Source: Pantoea rodasii | GTDB taxonomy: Bacteria > Pseudomonadota > Gammaproteobacteria > Enterobacterales > Enterobacteriaceae | Length of the DNA stretch: 64,000 nt | Direction: 5' to 3' | Assembly: GCF_002095465.1 (NCBI RefSeq) | Contig: NZ_MLFP01000005.1 | Location: forward strand, 1 to 64,000 | Part shown: in pieces, positions 29,197 to 40,473 of the stretch | Position numbering within the stretch: position 1 is the first letter of the stretch | Layout of the letters: each line of letters starts with the position of its first letter | Notes under the pieces: model-generated | The model's database searches: none | Told to the model about the DNA's origin: nothing | Seen by the model: only the letters and a program-made list of their open reading frames with translations | Made by a program: the position numbers and the translations under genes

Positions 29197-30732
29197 ATGC
29201 ACCATATTATGCGAAAAGGGGTTATCACTGCCGGGTTGTTGAGTTCAGCGTTGGCAATGCCAGCGTGGGCAGCGAAGGACGCGGTGATTGCTGTGGCGTC
29301 AACCTTTACCACTATGGACCCGTACGACGCCAATGACACATTGTCGCAGTCGGTGGCCAAAGCGTTCTATCAGGGACTGTTCGGCTTCGATAAAGACATG
29401 AAGCTGCAAAACGTGTTGGCTGAAAGCTATCAGGCGAGCAGCGATGGCTTAACCTACACCATCAAACTGCGCTCAGGCGTGAAGTTCCAGGATGGCACCG
29501 ATTTCAACGCGGAAGCGGTGAAGGCCAACATCGATCGTGCCAGCAATCCAGACAATCACCTCAAGCGTTATAACCTGTTTAAGTATGTCGCCAGCACCGA
29601 AGCGGTGGATCCGACCACAGTGAAGATTACGCTGAAGCAGCCGTTCTCGGCCTTCATCAACAATCTGGCGCACCCGGCGGCCGTAATGATTTCACCCACC
29701 GCGCTGAAGAAATACGGCAAGGACATTGGTTTCCATCCGGTCGGTACCGGCCCGTATGAGTTTGTCACCTGGAATCAGACCGACTTCGTCAAAGTGAAGA
29801 AGTGGGATGGCTACTGGAAAAAAGGGTATCCGAAGCTGGATAGCATCACTTTCCGCCCGGTGGTAGACAACAACACCCGTGCGGCGATGTTGCAGACTGG
29901 CGAAGCGACCTTTGCTTTCCCGGTGCCGTTTGAGCAGGCCAAACTGCTGCAGGGCAACAGCAAGCTCGATGTGGTCACCACGCCATCGATCATGCAGCGT
30001 TATATCAGCCTCAACGTGACGCAAAAGCCGTTTGATAACCCGAAAGTGCGTGAAGCGCTGGAATATGCCATCAACCGTGAGGCGCTGGTCAAAGTGGCGT
30101 TTGCTGGTTACGCCACGCCAGCCACCGGCATCGTGCCACCGGCTATCGATTTTGCGCAGAAATACCCGGCGATTAAATACGATCCGGCCAAAGCGCGTGA
30201 GCTGTTGAAAGAAGCCGGCTTCCCGAAAGGTTTCGAAACCACGTTGTGGTCATCTCACAACCACAGCACCGCGCAGAAAGTGTTGCAGTTCACTCAGCAG
30301 CAGCTGGCGCAGGTCGGCGTGAAGGTTAAAGTCACCGCGATGGATGCCGGCCAGCGTGCCGCAGAAGTCGAGAGCAAAGGGCAGAAAGAGAGCGGTGTCC
30401 GCATGTTCTACACTGGCTGGTCGGCTTCGACCGGTGAAGCAGACTGGGCACTGACGCCACTGTTTGCCACCACCTCCTGGCCGCCAGCCATCTTTAACAC
30501 GGCGTTCTACAGCAATCCGCAGGTGGATAAAGATCTGGGTGATGCATTGAAGACCACCGATCGTGAGCAGAAAGCCAAACTGTACAAAGACGCTCAGGAT
30601 CGTATCTGGAACGATCATCCGTGGATCCCGCTGGTGGTTGAGCAGTTGCTCTCCGCGAACAATAAAAACCTCACCGGTTTTTATGTCATGCCCGACACCT
30701 CATTCAATTTTGATGAGGCGGATCTGAAGTAA
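29197..30732 (+). CDS. gsiB: glutathione-binding periplasmic protein GsiB
   Basis: The SBP-family-5 substrate-binding protein of the glutathione importer. A signal peptide ends at AWA-AKDAV, followed by the family pattern [19 protein letters not shown]. Starting at the ATG at 29197 (AGGAGA nine bases upstream) gives 511 residues, E. coli 512. The frame is open upstream to 29023 but that part overlaps the true 3' end of gsiA. Third gene of the cluster. Confidence 0.95.
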   Translation: MHHIMRKGVITAGLLSSALAMPAWAAKDAVIAVASTFTTMDPYDANDTLSQSVAKAFYQGLFGFDKDMKLQNVLAESYQASSDGLTYTIKLRSGVKFQDGTDFNAEAVKANIDRASNPDNHLKRYNLFKYVASTEAVDPTTVKITLKQPFSAFINNLAHPAAVMISPTALKKYGKDIGFHPVGTGPYEFVTWNQTDFVKVKKWDGYWKKGYPKLDSITFRPVVDNNTRAAMLQTGEATFAFPVPFEQAKLLQGNSKLDVVTTPSIMQRYISLNVTQKPFDNPKVREALEYAINREALVKVAFAGYATPATGIVPPAIDFAQKYPAIKYDPAKARELLKEAGFPKGFETTLWSSHNHSTAQKVLQFTQQQLAQVGVKVKVTAMDAGQRAAEVESKGQKESGVRMFYTGWSASTGEADWALTPLFATTSWPPAIFNTAFYSNPQVDKDLGDALKTTDREQKAKLYKDAQDRIWNDHPWIPLVVEQLLSANNKNLTGFYVMPDTSFNFDEADLK

Positions 30733-30781
30733 CAGGCGCGGCCAGCCTTGCGAGGCTGGCCGCTGCTGCTCAGGATTTTGC

Positions 30782-31702
30782 ATGCTCAACTATTTTCTCA
30801 AACGATTATTGGGGCTGATCCCCACGCTGCTGATTGTCGCGGTGCTGGTGTTCCTGTTTGTTCACCTGTTGCCGGGCGATCCGGCGCGCCTGATTGCTGG
30901 CCCGGAAGCGGATGCCTCCGTGGTGGCGCTGGTGCGTCAGGAGTTGGGTCTCGATCAGCCGCTGATCCAGCAGTTCTGGCACTATATTATCCATGCCTTG
31001 CAGGGAGATTTCGGCCAGTCGATGGTGTCGAAACGTCCGGTCTCGGAAGAGATTGCCGCGCGCTTCTTCCCGACGCTGTGGCTGACGCTGACCAGCATGG
31101 TGTGGGCGGTGATTTTCGGTATGACCATCGGCATTACATCCGCCGTCTGGCGCAACCGCTGGCCCGATCGTATTGGCATGACGCTGGCCGTATCCGGTAT
31201 CTCTTTTCCCGCTTTCGCCTTAGGCATGCTGCTGATGCAGGTGTTTTCTGTTGAGCTGGGTTGGCTGCCGACCGTCGGTGCCGACAGCTGGAAACACTAT
31301 ATTTTGCCGTCCATAACCTTGGGTGCAGCCGTGGCGGCGGTGATGGCACGCTTTACCCGCGCCTCGTTTGTCGAGGTGATGCAGGAAGATTATATGCGCA
31401 CCGCGCGCGCCAAAGGGGTACGTGAGTCGCTGGTGGTGGTCAAACACGGCCTGCGTAACGCGATGATCCCGGTGGTGACCATGATGGGCCTGCAGTTTGG
31501 TTTCCTGCTGGGTGGCTCGATTGTGGTGGAAGTGGTGTTCAACTGGCCCGGTTTAGGCCGCTTGTTGGTGGATTCGGTGGAGATGCGTGATTATCCGGTG
31601 ATTCAGGCCGAGGTGTTGCTGTTTTCGCTGGAGTTTATTTTGATTAATTTGATTGTCGATATGCTGTATGCGGCGATCAACCCGGCCATCCGTTACAGAT
31701 AA
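30782..31702 (+). CDS. gsiC: glutathione transport permease GsiC
   Basis: A DppB-type permease of 306 residues, as in E. coli. N-terminal [20 protein letters not shown] is the usual first helix of this family. About six membrane segments are seen, with the EAA loop around [21 protein letters not shown] (about residues 205-225). It partners GsiD in the membrane and follows gsiB by 49 bases. Confidence 0.96.
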   Translation: MLNYFLKRLLGLIPTLLIVAVLVFLFVHLLPGDPARLIAGPEADASVVALVRQELGLDQPLIQQFWHYIIHALQGDFGQSMVSKRPVSEEIAARFFPTLWLTLTSMVWAVIFGMTIGITSAVWRNRWPDRIGMTLAVSGISFPAFALGMLLMQVFSVELGWLPTVGADSWKHYILPSITLGAAVAAVMARFTRASFVEVMQEDYMRTARAKGVRESLVVVKHGLRNAMIPVVTMMGLQFGFLLGGSIVVEVVFNWPGLGRLLVDSVEMRDYPVIQAEVLLFSLEFILINLIVDMLYAAINPAIRYR

Positions 31703-31712
31703 GGAGTCGCAA

Positions 31713-32618
31713 TTGAAGAACTGGCGACGCGCAGCGGCATTGAAAACCATGCCGATGATGACGGAAACCCGGGTACGTACGCCGTGGCGCGAATTCTGGC
31801 GCCGCTTTCGCCATCAGCACGTGGCGATGGTGGCAGGCTTATTTGTGCTGCTGTTGATTGTGGTGGCGTTTGTTGCCCCATTTATTGCCCCGTTTGATGC
31901 AGAAAACTATTTTGATTACGACCGGCTGAATGACGGGCCGTCAATGATGCATTGGTTTGGCGTGGATTCGCTGGGGCGTGACATTTTCAGTCGCGTGCTA
32001 GTGGGTACGCGCATCTCACTGATTGCCGGGTTCTTCTCGGTGGCAATCGGTGCGCTGATTGGCACGTTGCTGGGTTTGCTGGCCGGGTATTACGAAGGCT
32101 GGTGGGATCGGATCACCATGCGTATCTGTGACGTGCTGTTTGCTTTCCCCGGCATTCTGCTGGCGATTGCGGTGGTGGCGATCATGGGCAGCGGCATGAG
32201 CAACGTGATTGTGGCGGTGGCGATTTTCAGCGTTCCGGCGTTTGCTCGTCTGGTCCGGGGTAATACGTTGGTGCTAAAACACCAAACCTTTATTGAATCT
32301 GCCCGCAGTATCGGCGCATCCGACTGGACGATTATTATGCGTCACATTCTGCCCGGTACGGTGTCATCGATTGTGGTGTATTTCACCATGCGTATCGGGA
32401 CGTCAATCATCACGGCAGCGAGTTTGTCTTTCCTCGGGATGGGGGCGCAGCCGCCCACGCCGGAGTGGGGCGCAATGCTCAATGAAGCGCGTGCCGATAT
32501 GGTGATTGCGCCACATGTGGCGATCTTCCCCAGTCTGGCGATTTTCCTGACGGTACTGGCGTTTAATCTGTTGGGCGATGGTCTGCGAGATGCGTTGGAT
32601 CCGAAGTTAAAGACCTGA
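31713..32618 (+). CDS. gsiD: glutathione transport permease GsiD
   Basis: A DppC-type permease. The start is TTG at 31713, six bases after a perfect AAGGAG; it gives [14 protein letters not shown] (301 residues), aligning with the E. coli N-terminus. The ATG at 31653 lies inside gsiC and was rejected. The DppC N-terminal cytoplasmic segment, about six membrane helices and the EAA loop ([19 protein letters not shown]) are present. Last gene of the operon, followed by a terminator. Confidence 0.94.
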   Translation: MKNWRRAAALKTMPMMTETRVRTPWREFWRRFRHQHVAMVAGLFVLLLIVVAFVAPFIAPFDAENYFDYDRLNDGPSMMHWFGVDSLGRDIFSRVLVGTRISLIAGFFSVAIGALIGTLLGLLAGYYEGWWDRITMRICDVLFAFPGILLAIAVVAIMGSGMSNVIVAVAIFSVPAFARLVRGNTLVLKHQTFIESARSIGASDWTIIMRHILPGTVSSIVVYFTMRIGTSIITAASLSFLGMGAQPPTPEWGAMLNEARADMVIAPHVAIFPSLAIFLTVLAFNLLGDGLRDALDPKLKT

Positions 32619-32676
32619 TCTCTTTCGCACGCCATTTATGGTGCAGTGCTCATCAGCTGAGGTCATTTTCGCAAAG

Positions 32677-32706
32677 GCTGTCACGGTTAAAAGTGGCAGC
32701 TTTTTT
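32677..32706 (+). terminator. intrinsic terminator of the iaaA-gsiABCD operon
   Basis: An 8-bp stem GCTGTCAC/GTGGCAGC (one wobble) with an 8-base loop ends in six T's, about 60 bases after gsiD. Confidence 0.85.
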
Positions 32707-32762
32707 CGTTTGGAATTGAATGCCGGAGTGCGGGCCAGAGCACCTCTGCAGCTGCAAGGGCA

Positions 32763-32920
32763 GTCCTCGCGCCGCTGACGCGGTGCCTTCGGCTTCCACG
32801 TCGTGCCGGGCGGACCGTTCGGGTAAGGCCATCCAGGCCAACCCGAACTGCCCGTCGCATCCATGCGACGGGCTCCTGGCCCAACGTAAAAGCCTCAGCG
32901 CTGCGGATAGCCCTTGCAGC
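32763..32920 (+). repeat. dispersed structured intergenic element, copy 2
   Basis: It contains the reverse complement of the 25-mer of 199-223 (here 32763-32787). Hairpin 1 follows (GTTCGGGT 32817-32824 with ACCCGAAC 32841-32848, inner GGCC/GGCC), then hairpin 2 (CCCGTCGC 32851-32858 with GCGACGGG 32865-32872, loop ATCCAT), and the 48-base tail identical to 68-115. The remaining gap up to 33005 is unassigned. Confidence 0.85.
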
Positions 32921-33005
32921 TGCAGAGCTACTCTGGCCTCAACTATCGTGCCCTTTTTAACAACACGCATTTCGCCATTTACAGCGTCCCGGGTTTTCTG
33001 TTACC

Positions 33006-34673
33006 TCAGAAAGTTTCCCAGTTGTCGTTGCTAGGCGCACCGGCAGCGGACAAGGCACGTGGTGGTGGTGCGACAGGGGCTTTCACCGTGTTTGTCACCG
33101 GTGCCATCACTGCCCGCGTCCCGGTTTTAAATCGCGCTACCGCTGATGACAGGCTGCTGGCCTGCTGCTCCAGCGAAGCCGAGGCGTTAGCCGATTCCTG
33201 CACCAGCGTGGCGTTCTGCTGCGTCACGCGATCCATCTCGTTCACCGCCACACCAATCTGATCGATGCCGCGACTCTGCTCGTCAGAGGCCGACGCAATT
33301 TCGCCCATGATATCGGTCACGCGCGTCACCGCACTGACGATCTCCTGCATGGTATCGCCGGCGCTGCTCACCTGTTGTGAACCTAAATTAACCCGCTGTG
33401 CGGAGCCCTCAATCAGCAGCTTAATCTCTTTCGCCGCCTGCGCACTGCGCTGCGCCAGATTACGTACTTCACCCGCGACCACCGCAAAGCCACGACCTTG
33501 TTCTCCGGCGCGTGCGGCCTCCACGGCAGCATTCAGCGCCAGAATATTGGTCTGGAAAGCAATGCCATCGATCACGCTGGTGATGTCGGCGATTTTCTTC
33601 GAACTGTCGGCGATATCGCGCATGGTTTTCACTACGCCATCCACCACGTTGCCGCCTTTGTCAGCGGTTTCCGAGGCAGTTTTCGCCAACTGTGTCGCCT
33701 GACGCGCGTTATCGGCATTTTGTTTTACCGTCGCGGTCAACTCTTCCATGCTGGCGGCAGTCTCTTCCAGCGAGGCGGCCTGTTGTTCGGTACGGGAGGA
33801 GAGATCGTTATTACCGTTAGCGATAGCGCTGGCACTGCCGAAAATGGCATCCGCACTGTCGCGCACATTGTTGATAGTGCCGAGTAATGCCTGTTGCATA
33901 TGATTGAGGCTCGCGGCAATGGCGGCCATTTCGCTGTGCCCTTCAATCTTCAAACTGGCCGAGAGGTCGCCATCGGCGAAGCGTTCCATCTGCTGCTGTA
34001 CTTGCTTCATCGGCGCCAACAGGATGCGGCGAACCAGCAGCCAAACCACCAGCAGCAACAGCACCACAATCACTGCCATCGCAGCGACCATAATCAGCAT
34101 ATGCTTATAAGTGCTATCGTTATCTGCAGCGCGGGAATTGATTAGCTGAACGTTGTCGCCGCGCCACTGCTTGTAGGCCGCTTCCAAATCGTCCTGCGCC
34201 TGTTGTGCATCCAACTCGCCATAAGCGGCGTAGTTGTTGGCTTGCAGGAAGGTCGCGGATTGATTCAGCAGTTTGTAATAGTTCGCGAATTTGCTCTCGA
34301 TAAGCTCGGCGGCTGCCGCACTTTGCCCCGCAATACGCGGGACACTTTTGTAGCGGTCAAAGTGCTGTTTCGCTTCATCAAGCGAGGCGCCTGCGGAAAC
34401 CAGCAGCTTGTTGATGGCAGCGCGTGAAGCATCATCGGTCTGATTTTTCAGGATGCGAATCGCCACGCGGTTGATGATAACGCGCGTTTTCACCAGCGTT
34501 TGCCAGCTATCGGAGAACTCACGTTGTTGATGCGATAGCTGGTTACTGGCGGTGAAATTATGCTGACCCGCGATCAGGGAAGATAAAAACAGTGAGCCTG
34601 ATATGGCCTGCATAGCGGTGAATACCAATAGCATCAATATGATGGCAGTCACAATTTTCATTTTCGTTAACAT
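33006..34673 (-). CDS. methyl-accepting chemotaxis protein (Tsr/Tar type)
   Basis: A transmembrane chemoreceptor of 555 residues. TM1 is about residues 8-32, a four-helix periplasmic ligand domain about 33-190, TM2 about 192-215, HAMP about 215-268. The cytoplasmic signalling helical hairpin has the conserved tip [29 protein letters not shown]. The protein ends in NWETF, the pentapeptide that docks CheR and CheB, so it is a high-abundance-type receptor able to help methylate others. The ligand is unknown. No che genes are nearby; it sits alone between the repeat element and a DUF4385 gene. Confidence 0.94.
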   Translation of the reverse strand: MLTKMKIVTAIILMLLVFTAMQAISGSLFLSSLIAGQHNFTASNQLSHQQREFSDSWQTLVKTRVIINRVAIRILKNQTDDASRAAINKLLVSAGASLDEAKQHFDRYKSVPRIAGQSAAAAELIESKFANYYKLLNQSATFLQANNYAAYGELDAQQAQDDLEAAYKQWRGDNVQLINSRAADNDSTYKHMLIMVAAMAVIVVLLLLVVWLLVRRILLAPMKQVQQQMERFADGDLSASLKIEGHSEMAAIAASLNHMQQALLGTINNVRDSADAIFGSASAIANGNNDLSSRTEQQAASLEETAASMEELTATVKQNADNARQATQLAKTASETADKGGNVVDGVVKTMRDIADSSKKIADITSVIDGIAFQTNILALNAAVEAARAGEQGRGFAVVAGEVRNLAQRSAQAAKEIKLLIEGSAQRVNLGSQQVSSAGDTMQEIVSAVTRVTDIMGEIASASDEQSRGIDQIGVAVNEMDRVTQQNATLVQESANASASLEQQASSLSSAVARFKTGTRAVMAPVTNTVKAPVAPPPRALSAAGAPSNDNWETF

Positions 34674-34786
34674 GATTTTCCCTGAGCAAAGTAGGCTAGT
34701 AGAGAAGTTATCGGTGTAAAAGCATTTTGCTTAAGAGCCGCAAAAAATAATTGCAGTAAGTGATAATGTCGTGCAGGAGAAATGCA

Positions 34787-35236
34787 GTGAAACCCTTTGA
34801 TTACGAACAAGACTTTAAGAATATCGATTTCCGACAGCGGCCAGACCTTTATCAGGTAGGACGCGGTGAGCAGGGGGTATTAATGGTGGAGCCTTACAAG
34901 AGCGAAATTCTGCCGTTCTGGCGCTTTCGTACCGTGGAGTTAGCTCAGGAATCTTCCGTTCAGATTATGAAATTGTTTGAGGACTACCGCGCACAAGACG
35001 ACTTCGTCGGCATGGATATGGCGCGAAAGTTTATTCAGATGGGATATACCCGCGCACGTCGCTATAGCAATCACAAAGGCGGGCGTAAATATGATGCGGA
35101 CGGCAACGAGTTGCCGCGTACCACAGAAAAAGAAAAGGCCGCTGCGGCGGCCATATTCAAATCATGCTGGGATCGGCTGAGAGCGGACACCGATTATCTG
35201 GCGCGCAAACGTGCGCACCAGCAGCAGCACGGTTAA
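34787..35236 (+). CDS. DUF4385 family protein
   Basis: A 149-residue cytoplasmic protein; the stretch [24 protein letters not shown] and the later FWRFRT are typical of DUF4385, a family with no established function. The start is GTG at 34787, seven bases after AGGAG; the upstream ATG lacks a ribosome site. Its last four bases overlap the convergent rimO stop. A charged C-terminal tail is rich in K, A and R. Confidence 0.85.
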   Translation: MKPFDYEQDFKNIDFRQRPDLYQVGRGEQGVLMVEPYKSEILPFWRFRTVELAQESSVQIMKLFEDYRAQDDFVGMDMARKFIQMGYTRARRYSNHKGGRKYDADGNELPRTTEKEKAAAAAIFKSCWDRLRADTDYLARKRAHQQQHG

Positions 35237-36558
35237 ACGCGCGTACCCCATAAATCGTATTCATCGGCGTGTTCAACTTTGACACGCACCACATCACCGA
35301 CTTTCACCTGACGATCGCCATTCAGATACACCGCGCCGTCGATCTCAGGTGCATCGGCCATGCTGCGGCCAACCGCGCCTTCTTCATCCACTTCATCGAT
35401 GAGTACCAGCACTTCACGGCCGATTTTCTCCTGCAGACGTTCACTGGAGATTTTCTGCTGTAGCTGCATGAAGCGATCGAAACGCTCCTGCTTCACGTCG
35501 TCTGGCACCTGATCCGGCAGTTGGTTGGCGGTCGCGCCTTCAACCGGGCTGTACTGGAAGCAACCGACGCGATCCAGACGCGCTTCTTTCAGGAAGTCGA
35601 GCAGCAACTGGAAATCTTCTTCGGTTTCACCCGGGAAACCGACGATAAAGGTCGAACGCAGCGTCAGTTCCGGACAAATTTCACGCCAGCGTTTGATGCG
35701 CTCCAGCGTACGTTCAACCGCACCAGGACGCTTCATCAGCTTCAGAATGCGCGGGCTGGCGTGCTGCAGTGGGATATCGAGGTACGGCAGGATTTTGCCT
35801 TCGGCCATCAGCGGGATGACATCATCCACGTGCGGGTAAGGGTAGACATAGTGCAGACGCACCCACACGCCGAGTTTCGCCAGCTGTTCGCACAGGCTCA
35901 CCATGCTGGTTTTCACCGGGGATCCATTCCAGAAACCGGTGCGGTGTTTCACGTCAACGCCGTAAGCCGAGGTGTCCTGTGAGATCACCAGCAGCTCTTT
36001 CACGCCGGCTTCCACCAGGCGTTTGGCTTCATCAAGCACCGAACCAATCGGACGGCTATCAAGATCGCCACGCATGGACGGGATAATGCAGAAGGTGCAG
36101 CGATGGTTGCAGCCTTCAGAAATTTTCAGGTAAGCGTAATGGCGCGGCGTCAGTTTCACGCCTTGCTCTGGCACCAGGCTCAGGAACGGGTTGTGCTCCG
36201 GCTTTGGCACATAGGTGTGCACGTGCGACAGCACTTGCTCGTAGCTGTGCGGGCCGGTGATCTCCAATACCTTTGGATGCACTTCGCGGATCTGATCCAC
36301 TTTGGCACCGAGGCAACCGGTGACGATCACTTTGCCGTTCTCGTTCAGCGCTTCACCGATCGCTTCCAGGGATTCCTGTACGGCGCTATCAATAAATCCA
36401 CAGGTGTTAACGATGACGATCTCCGCATCATCATAGCGTGGCACCACTTCGTAGCCTTCAGTACGCAGTTCCGTCAGGATGCGTTCAGAGTCAACGAGGT
36501 TTTTTGGACAGCCGAGTGAGACGAAGCCTACGCGCGGCGGATTTTTGACATGGCTCAT
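35233..36558 (-). CDS. rimO: ribosomal protein uS12 methylthiotransferase RimO
   Basis: A radical-SAM enzyme that adds a methylthio group to an aspartate of ribosomal protein uS12 (D88 in E. coli numbering). The N-terminal UPF0004 domain has cysteines at 17, 53 and 82 for the auxiliary cluster. The radical-SAM CxxxCxxC is C150, C154, C157. A C-terminal TRAM domain follows. At 441 residues the length equals E. coli RimO. The ribosome site is not obvious. Confidence 0.97.
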   Translation of the reverse strand: MSHVKNPPRVGFVSLGCPKNLVDSERILTELRTEGYEVVPRYDDAEIVIVNTCGFIDSAVQESLEAIGEALNENGKVIVTGCLGAKVDQIREVHPKVLEITGPHSYEQVLSHVHTYVPKPEHNPFLSLVPEQGVKLTPRHYAYLKISEGCNHRCTFCIIPSMRGDLDSRPIGSVLDEAKRLVEAGVKELLVISQDTSAYGVDVKHRTGFWNGSPVKTSMVSLCEQLAKLGVWVRLHYVYPYPHVDDVIPLMAEGKILPYLDIPLQHASPRILKLMKRPGAVERTLERIKRWREICPELTLRSTFIVGFPGETEEDFQLLLDFLKEARLDRVGCFQYSPVEGATANQLPDQVPDDVKQERFDRFMQLQQKISSERLQEKIGREVLVLIDEVDEEGAVGRSMADAPEIDGAVYLNGDRQVKVGDVVRVKVEHADEYDLWGTRV

Positions 36559-36887
36559 AAGGATAATAATTCATCATAATTAGTGTGGATAGGCGGGGGA
36601 TTGTACAGAGGTTGCGAGGGAAAATGTATAGGTGATGTGAGAATCTCCTTAACCGCGCAATGGGCGTTTCCCGCTATGCTTAATGGAGCCGTTATCCGTT
36701 CAAATCGTCGCCGATAAGGCTGGCGACTGCGAACCGTTAACGGTGATCCGAGTTGTGTAATCCAGCCCGTTTTGCTTAAATGTTCGGTTGGTGATTATAA
36801 GTTATTCACCGCACTGAAGAATTTGAACGCGTGCTGACGGTTGATCCTCGCCGCTAGCGCAGATGCGGATAATGTGAGAGCAGACAT
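36559..36887. other. intergenic region between rimO and the carbonic anhydrase gene
   Basis: 329 bases with no gene. In E. coli this interval holds bssR, for which no trace was seen. A weak hairpin GTCGCC/GGCGAC lies near 36706. Divergent promoters are expected but not assigned. Confidence 0.5.
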
Positions 36888-37523
36888 ATGCAAGAGATCG
36901 TCAAAGGTTTTCTGAATTTCCAACAGAATGTGTTCCCTGAAAGGAAGGATCTTTTCAAAAGTCTGGCGTCAAACCAGAATCCCAAAGCGCTGTTTATCTC
37001 CTGCTCAGACAGCCGTCTGGTGCCGGAACTGGTGACCCAATCCGAGCCTGGCCAGCTGTTCGTGATCCGTAACGCCGGTAATATTGTACCGCCGTTTGGT
37101 CCAGAACCGGGCGGTGTCTCCGCAACCATCGAATACGCGGTTGTCGCTCTGGGCGTCACTGAAATCATCATTTGCGGTCACTCAAACTGTGGTGCCATGA
37201 ATGCGATTGCCTCCAATGCCGATCTGGAAAGCATGCCTGCGGTCGATCACTGGTTGCACTACGCCAATGCAGCGAAAGCCGTGGTGGAAGAGCGCAACTA
37301 CGAAGCGGTGGAAACCCGTCTCAGAGAGATGGTGAAAGAGAACGTCATTGCCCAACTGCACAATATCAAAACACACCCTTCAGTTGCGGTGGCGCTGCGT
37401 AAAGGCAAAGTGCGCCTGCATGGGTGGGTTTATGATATTGAGAGCGGCGGAATTATTGCCCTGACCAAAGGCGGTGATTCCTTTATTTCGCTTTCAGAAA
37501 ACCCGGAAACGCACTTCGAGTAA
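36888..37523 (+). CDS. beta-class carbonic anhydrase
   Basis: A zinc enzyme interconverting CO2 and bicarbonate. Zinc ligands lie in CSDSR (Cys and Asp of the motif, about residues 39-43) and HSNCGA (about 98-103); the AGNIVPPF segment is typical. 211 residues, closest in type to E. coli CynT, but no cyanase gene is adjacent, so the role is probably general CO2/bicarbonate supply. The start at 36888 has only a weak ribosome site. Followed by its own terminator. Confidence 0.93.
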   Translation: MQEIVKGFLNFQQNVFPERKDLFKSLASNQNPKALFISCSDSRLVPELVTQSEPGQLFVIRNAGNIVPPFGPEPGGVSATIEYAVVALGVTEIIICGHSNCGAMNAIASNADLESMPAVDHWLHYANAAKAVVEERNYEAVETRLREMVKENVIAQLHNIKTHPSVAVALRKGKVRLHGWVYDIESGGIIALTKGGDSFISLSENPETHFE

Positions 37524-37530
37524 TACGGCT

Positions 37531-37557
37531 AACCACCTGCTATGCAGGTGGTTTTTT
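37531..37557 (+). terminator. intrinsic terminator of the carbonic anhydrase gene
   Basis: A 10-bp perfect stem AACCACCTGC/GCAGGTGGTT with loop TAT is followed by a T-run, 8 bases after the stop. Confidence 0.92.
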
Positions 37558-37641
37558 CATCACACCCTGAGAATAAATCCCGCCAAAGCGCAGCATGCCC
37601 TCTACACTTGAGAAGCCACTACTTCCTATAAGGGCCTTCTC

Positions 37642-38298
37642 ATGCGATTTCGTCTTTATATTCCTGCATTAACGCTCGCCATGCTGGCGGTTGGATGTAC
37701 CTCTCATGTTGCCGATAAACAACAGTTTTCAGGATTTCTGGGCGACTACAGTCAGTTAAAGTCTGAACAATCACCGAGTGGTAAGCCGACATTGCGCTGG
37801 ATCTCACCGGATTATCACAGCGCGAACTACACCAACGTGGTGTTTGAACCGGTGGTTTACTATCCTGCCGCGCGTCCGACTGAACGCATCAGCCAGCAGA
37901 CCCTGGATCAAATTCGTCAATACACCGATAGTCAGCTAAAACGGGCTGTTGCAGAGCGTAAGCCGGTAGTCGCAAAACCGGGTGCGCGTACGTTGCGCGT
38001 GAAGAGCGCAATTACTGCGGTAACGGCGGAAAACGAAGGGATGCAGTTCTATGAAGTGGTGCCGATTGCGGCGGTCGTCGCCAGCACCATGGCAGCAACC
38101 GGCCACCGCACCCAGAACAGCGCGCTGTTCCTTGAAGTGGAAGCGGTCGATGCCCAGACCGGTAAGCCAATGATCAAAGTCGTACGTAAGGCCTTTGGTA
38201 AATCACTGCCTAACAACACGACGCCAATCACCCTCAACGATGTGCGCTCAGGCATCGATGAAATGGTGCGTGATGTGGTGGCCTTTTCCGCTCCTTAG
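37642..38298 (+). CDS. DUF3313 domain lipoprotein
   Basis: 218 residues with a lipoprotein signal (lipobox LAVGC, Cys 19), so anchored to the outer or inner membrane on the periplasmic side. The remainder matches DUF3313 (segments FSGFLGDYSQLK and LRWISPDY), a family of unknown function common in enterobacteria. Monocistronic: a terminator precedes it and a short GCCCG/CGGGC hairpin (38306-38324) follows. Confidence 0.85.
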   Translation: MRFRLYIPALTLAMLAVGCTSHVADKQQFSGFLGDYSQLKSEQSPSGKPTLRWISPDYHSANYTNVVFEPVVYYPAARPTERISQQTLDQIRQYTDSQLKRAVAERKPVVAKPGARTLRVKSAITAVTAENEGMQFYEVVPIAAVVASTMAATGHRTQNSALFLEVEAVDAQTGKPMIKVVRKAFGKSLPNNTTPITLNDVRSGIDEMVRDVVAFSAP

Positions 38299-38405
38299 TC
38301 CTGTCGCCCGGCTTCAGGTCGGGCTTAATGTTTTGTAAATCCTGCACATCCTTTCTTACGGGCTGACTACCCTTAACGGCAGACCGTGATAAAGGAGATT
38401 CCCCC

Positions 38406-39539
38406 ATGCGTTTACTGCCTGTCGCGCTGTTGCTTGGCGCATTAAGTTATGCCCATTCGACCCTGGCTGCCGATGTCCAGGTTGAGGTATTGCAGGACAA
38501 ACTCGACCATCCCTGGTCGGTGGCTTTTCTGCCTGACAATCAGACATTGTTAATCACGGAACGCTCCGGGCAATTGCGCAGTTGGCAGCCAGGCAAAGGG
38601 CTATCGCAGCCCATCAGCGGCGTGCCGAAAGTGTGGGCGAATCGCCAGGGTGGCTTACTGGATGTGGTTTTGGCACCGGATTTCACCCAGAGCCGTCGCG
38701 TGTGGCTCAGCTACACCACGGCAGATGCTGAGGGGCGAGCGGGCGGTGTGGTCGGTTATGGCCGTCTCAGCGACGATAACCGTCAGTTGAGCGACTTCAA
38801 GGTGGTGCTGGAGCAAACACCGAAGCTCTCCAGCGGCGCGAATATCGGCACCCGGCTGGCGTTTGATGCACAGGGGTTTCTCTACATTGCGTTTGGCGAC
38901 AACTTTTCCAGTCTTAGCGCCCAACAACTCGACAAGCTATCTGGAAAAATCGTGCGTTTAACGCAGAACGGCGCTATCCCGGCGGATAATCCTTTTGTGC
39001 AGCGCAAAGATGCGCGTGCAGAAATCTGGTCCTACGGCATGCGCAATCCGCAGGGATTAGCTTTCAATCCGTGGACGCAGCAGATGTGGGAGAGTGAACA
39101 CGGCCCGCGCGGCGGCGATGAAGTGAATATTCCGCAGAAAGGCAAAAATTACGGCTGGCCGTTGGCCACCTACGGCATCGATTACAGCGGTCAGAAAGTG
39201 CCGGAAGCGCAGGGCACGCACGTTGCCGGCACGGAACAACCGCAGTTCTGGTGGAAAGTGTCACCGGCCATCAGCGGGATGGCGTTTTACAACAGCGCAC
39301 GTTTCCCACAGTGGAAAAATTCGCTGTTTATCGGCGCGCTGAAGGAAAAAAGTCTGATTCGCCTGCGGGTGAACGGTGAGAAAGTGGTTGAAGAGCAGCG
39401 ATTGCTGGAGGATCGCGGTGAACGCATTCGTGATGTGCGTCAGGGGCCGGATGGTTATCTGTATGTCCTCACCGATGAAGCCAACGGCAAGCTGCTGAAA
39501 GTAGGGCTGGCGGAACCCGCCAGCGCCTCACGCGGTTAA
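38406..39539 (+). CDS. yliI: PQQ-dependent soluble aldose dehydrogenase YliI
   Basis: A periplasmic beta-propeller sugar dehydrogenase (Asd/soluble GDH family). A signal peptide ends near TLAADVQ. The propeller opens with LDHPWSVAFLPDN, and YGMRNPQGLAFNPWTQQMWESEHGPRGGDE carries the catalytic and PQQ-binding region. 377 residues, E. coli 371. AAGGAG lies nine bases before the ATG. PQQ must come from elsewhere, since no pqq genes are in the window. Convergent with the HAD gene. Confidence 0.94.
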   Translation: MRLLPVALLLGALSYAHSTLAADVQVEVLQDKLDHPWSVAFLPDNQTLLITERSGQLRSWQPGKGLSQPISGVPKVWANRQGGLLDVVLAPDFTQSRRVWLSYTTADAEGRAGGVVGYGRLSDDNRQLSDFKVVLEQTPKLSSGANIGTRLAFDAQGFLYIAFGDNFSSLSAQQLDKLSGKIVRLTQNGAIPADNPFVQRKDARAEIWSYGMRNPQGLAFNPWTQQMWESEHGPRGGDEVNIPQKGKNYGWPLATYGIDYSGQKVPEAQGTHVAGTEQPQFWWKVSPAISGMAFYNSARFPQWKNSLFIGALKEKSLIRLRVNGEKVVEEQRLLEDRGERIRDVRQGPDGYLYVLTDEANGKLLKVGLAEPASASRG

Positions 39540-39540
39540 C

Positions 39541-40197
39541 TTAACGAACCCAGTTGCACACTTCCCAACCGCGCTGCTGTGCTTGCTCCAGCAGCAGCGC
39601 ATTAGGGTTGATCACCCAGGCGTGATCGGCGTGCGTCAGCAACGGCATATCGTTCATGGAATCGCTGTAAGCCCAGGTCCGCTCAAAACGTTGATCCTGT
39701 TGCAAAGCTTTCCAGTCGCTCAGGCGGGTGACTTTCCCTTCACGATAGGTTGCAGTGCCGTAAATCTGGCCGCTGTAGCGCTCATCTACCACTTCCACGC
39801 CAATCGCCAGTGCGCCGTTCACGCCCAGACGCTGCGCTATCGGCACTGCCAGATGATCGCCGCTGGCGGTAATGATCATCACGGTGTCGCCGCGCTGCTG
39901 ATGCCAGTTAATGCGCTCCCGTGCAGCGGGGAAGACGCGTGGCAAAATATCGCGATGGATAAAACGCCGCACCCAACCCTCAACCGTCAGGGTCGCCATG
40001 CCGGCTAGAGGGGAAAGCGTGGTGTTCATATACTCTTCAATCGACAGAGTGCCGGCATGGTATTTCGCCATGAGCGCCTGTTCCTGAGAGATGAGTGCTT
40101 CGGGGGCAAATCCCTGTGAGACCAGCCAGCGCAGCCACAGGCTGGTACTATCTTCACAAATCAGGGTTTCGTCCAGATCGAAAACGGCTAAGTCCAT
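39541..40197 (-). CDS. HAD-IB family phosphatase (SerB-like)
   Basis: A cytoplasmic phosphohydrolase of 218 residues. HAD motif I DLDETL (about residues 7-12, nucleophile Asp 7 and acid Asp 9), motif II ITAS (about 112-115), motif III Lys in REGKVTRL, and motif IV YSDSMNDMPLL (about 184-194) are all present. The ATG at 40197 follows GAGGAG by eight bases; the frame is open 28 codons further upstream without a ribosome site. The substrate is unknown. Not part of the E. coli order here. Confidence 0.88.
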   Translation of the reverse strand: MDLAVFDLDETLICEDSTSLWLRWLVSQGFAPEALISQEQALMAKYHAGTLSIEEYMNTTLSPLAGMATLTVEGWVRRFIHRDILPRVFPAARERINWHQQRGDTVMIITASGDHLAVPIAQRLGVNGALAIGVEVVDERYSGQIYGTATYREGKVTRLSDWKALQQDQRFERTWAYSDSMNDMPLLTHADHAWVINPNALLLEQAQQRGWEVCNWVR

Positions 40198-40473
40198 CGT
40201 GGTTCTCCTCGGGCTGATTGGCATCAGGTTAACGGAATTTTGTGACTGGCTTAACCATTCTGCGAAAAATCGGAATTTCACTCACTTTTTCCACTACGGC
40301 TTAACCGCAAAAGTGGCAGCGCGCCGGGGTTGGTGCCAGGGTTACTCTAATAAACTCTATAAAACTTTACGGTTGGACGGTTTTGTTCGCAGGTGGTAAG
40401 CGTGTAGCTTTTAATAAGACATGTCTTACCTGCTAGAAAACCATGATTTAACAAGGACAATCTGGTCACGCTC

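Noticed and set aside
38504..38518. GACCATCCCTGGTC palindrome identical in form to hairpin 1 of the dispersed element
   Set aside because: It lies inside yliI and encodes the conserved DHPWS of the sugar dehydrogenase, without the flanking blocks of the element.
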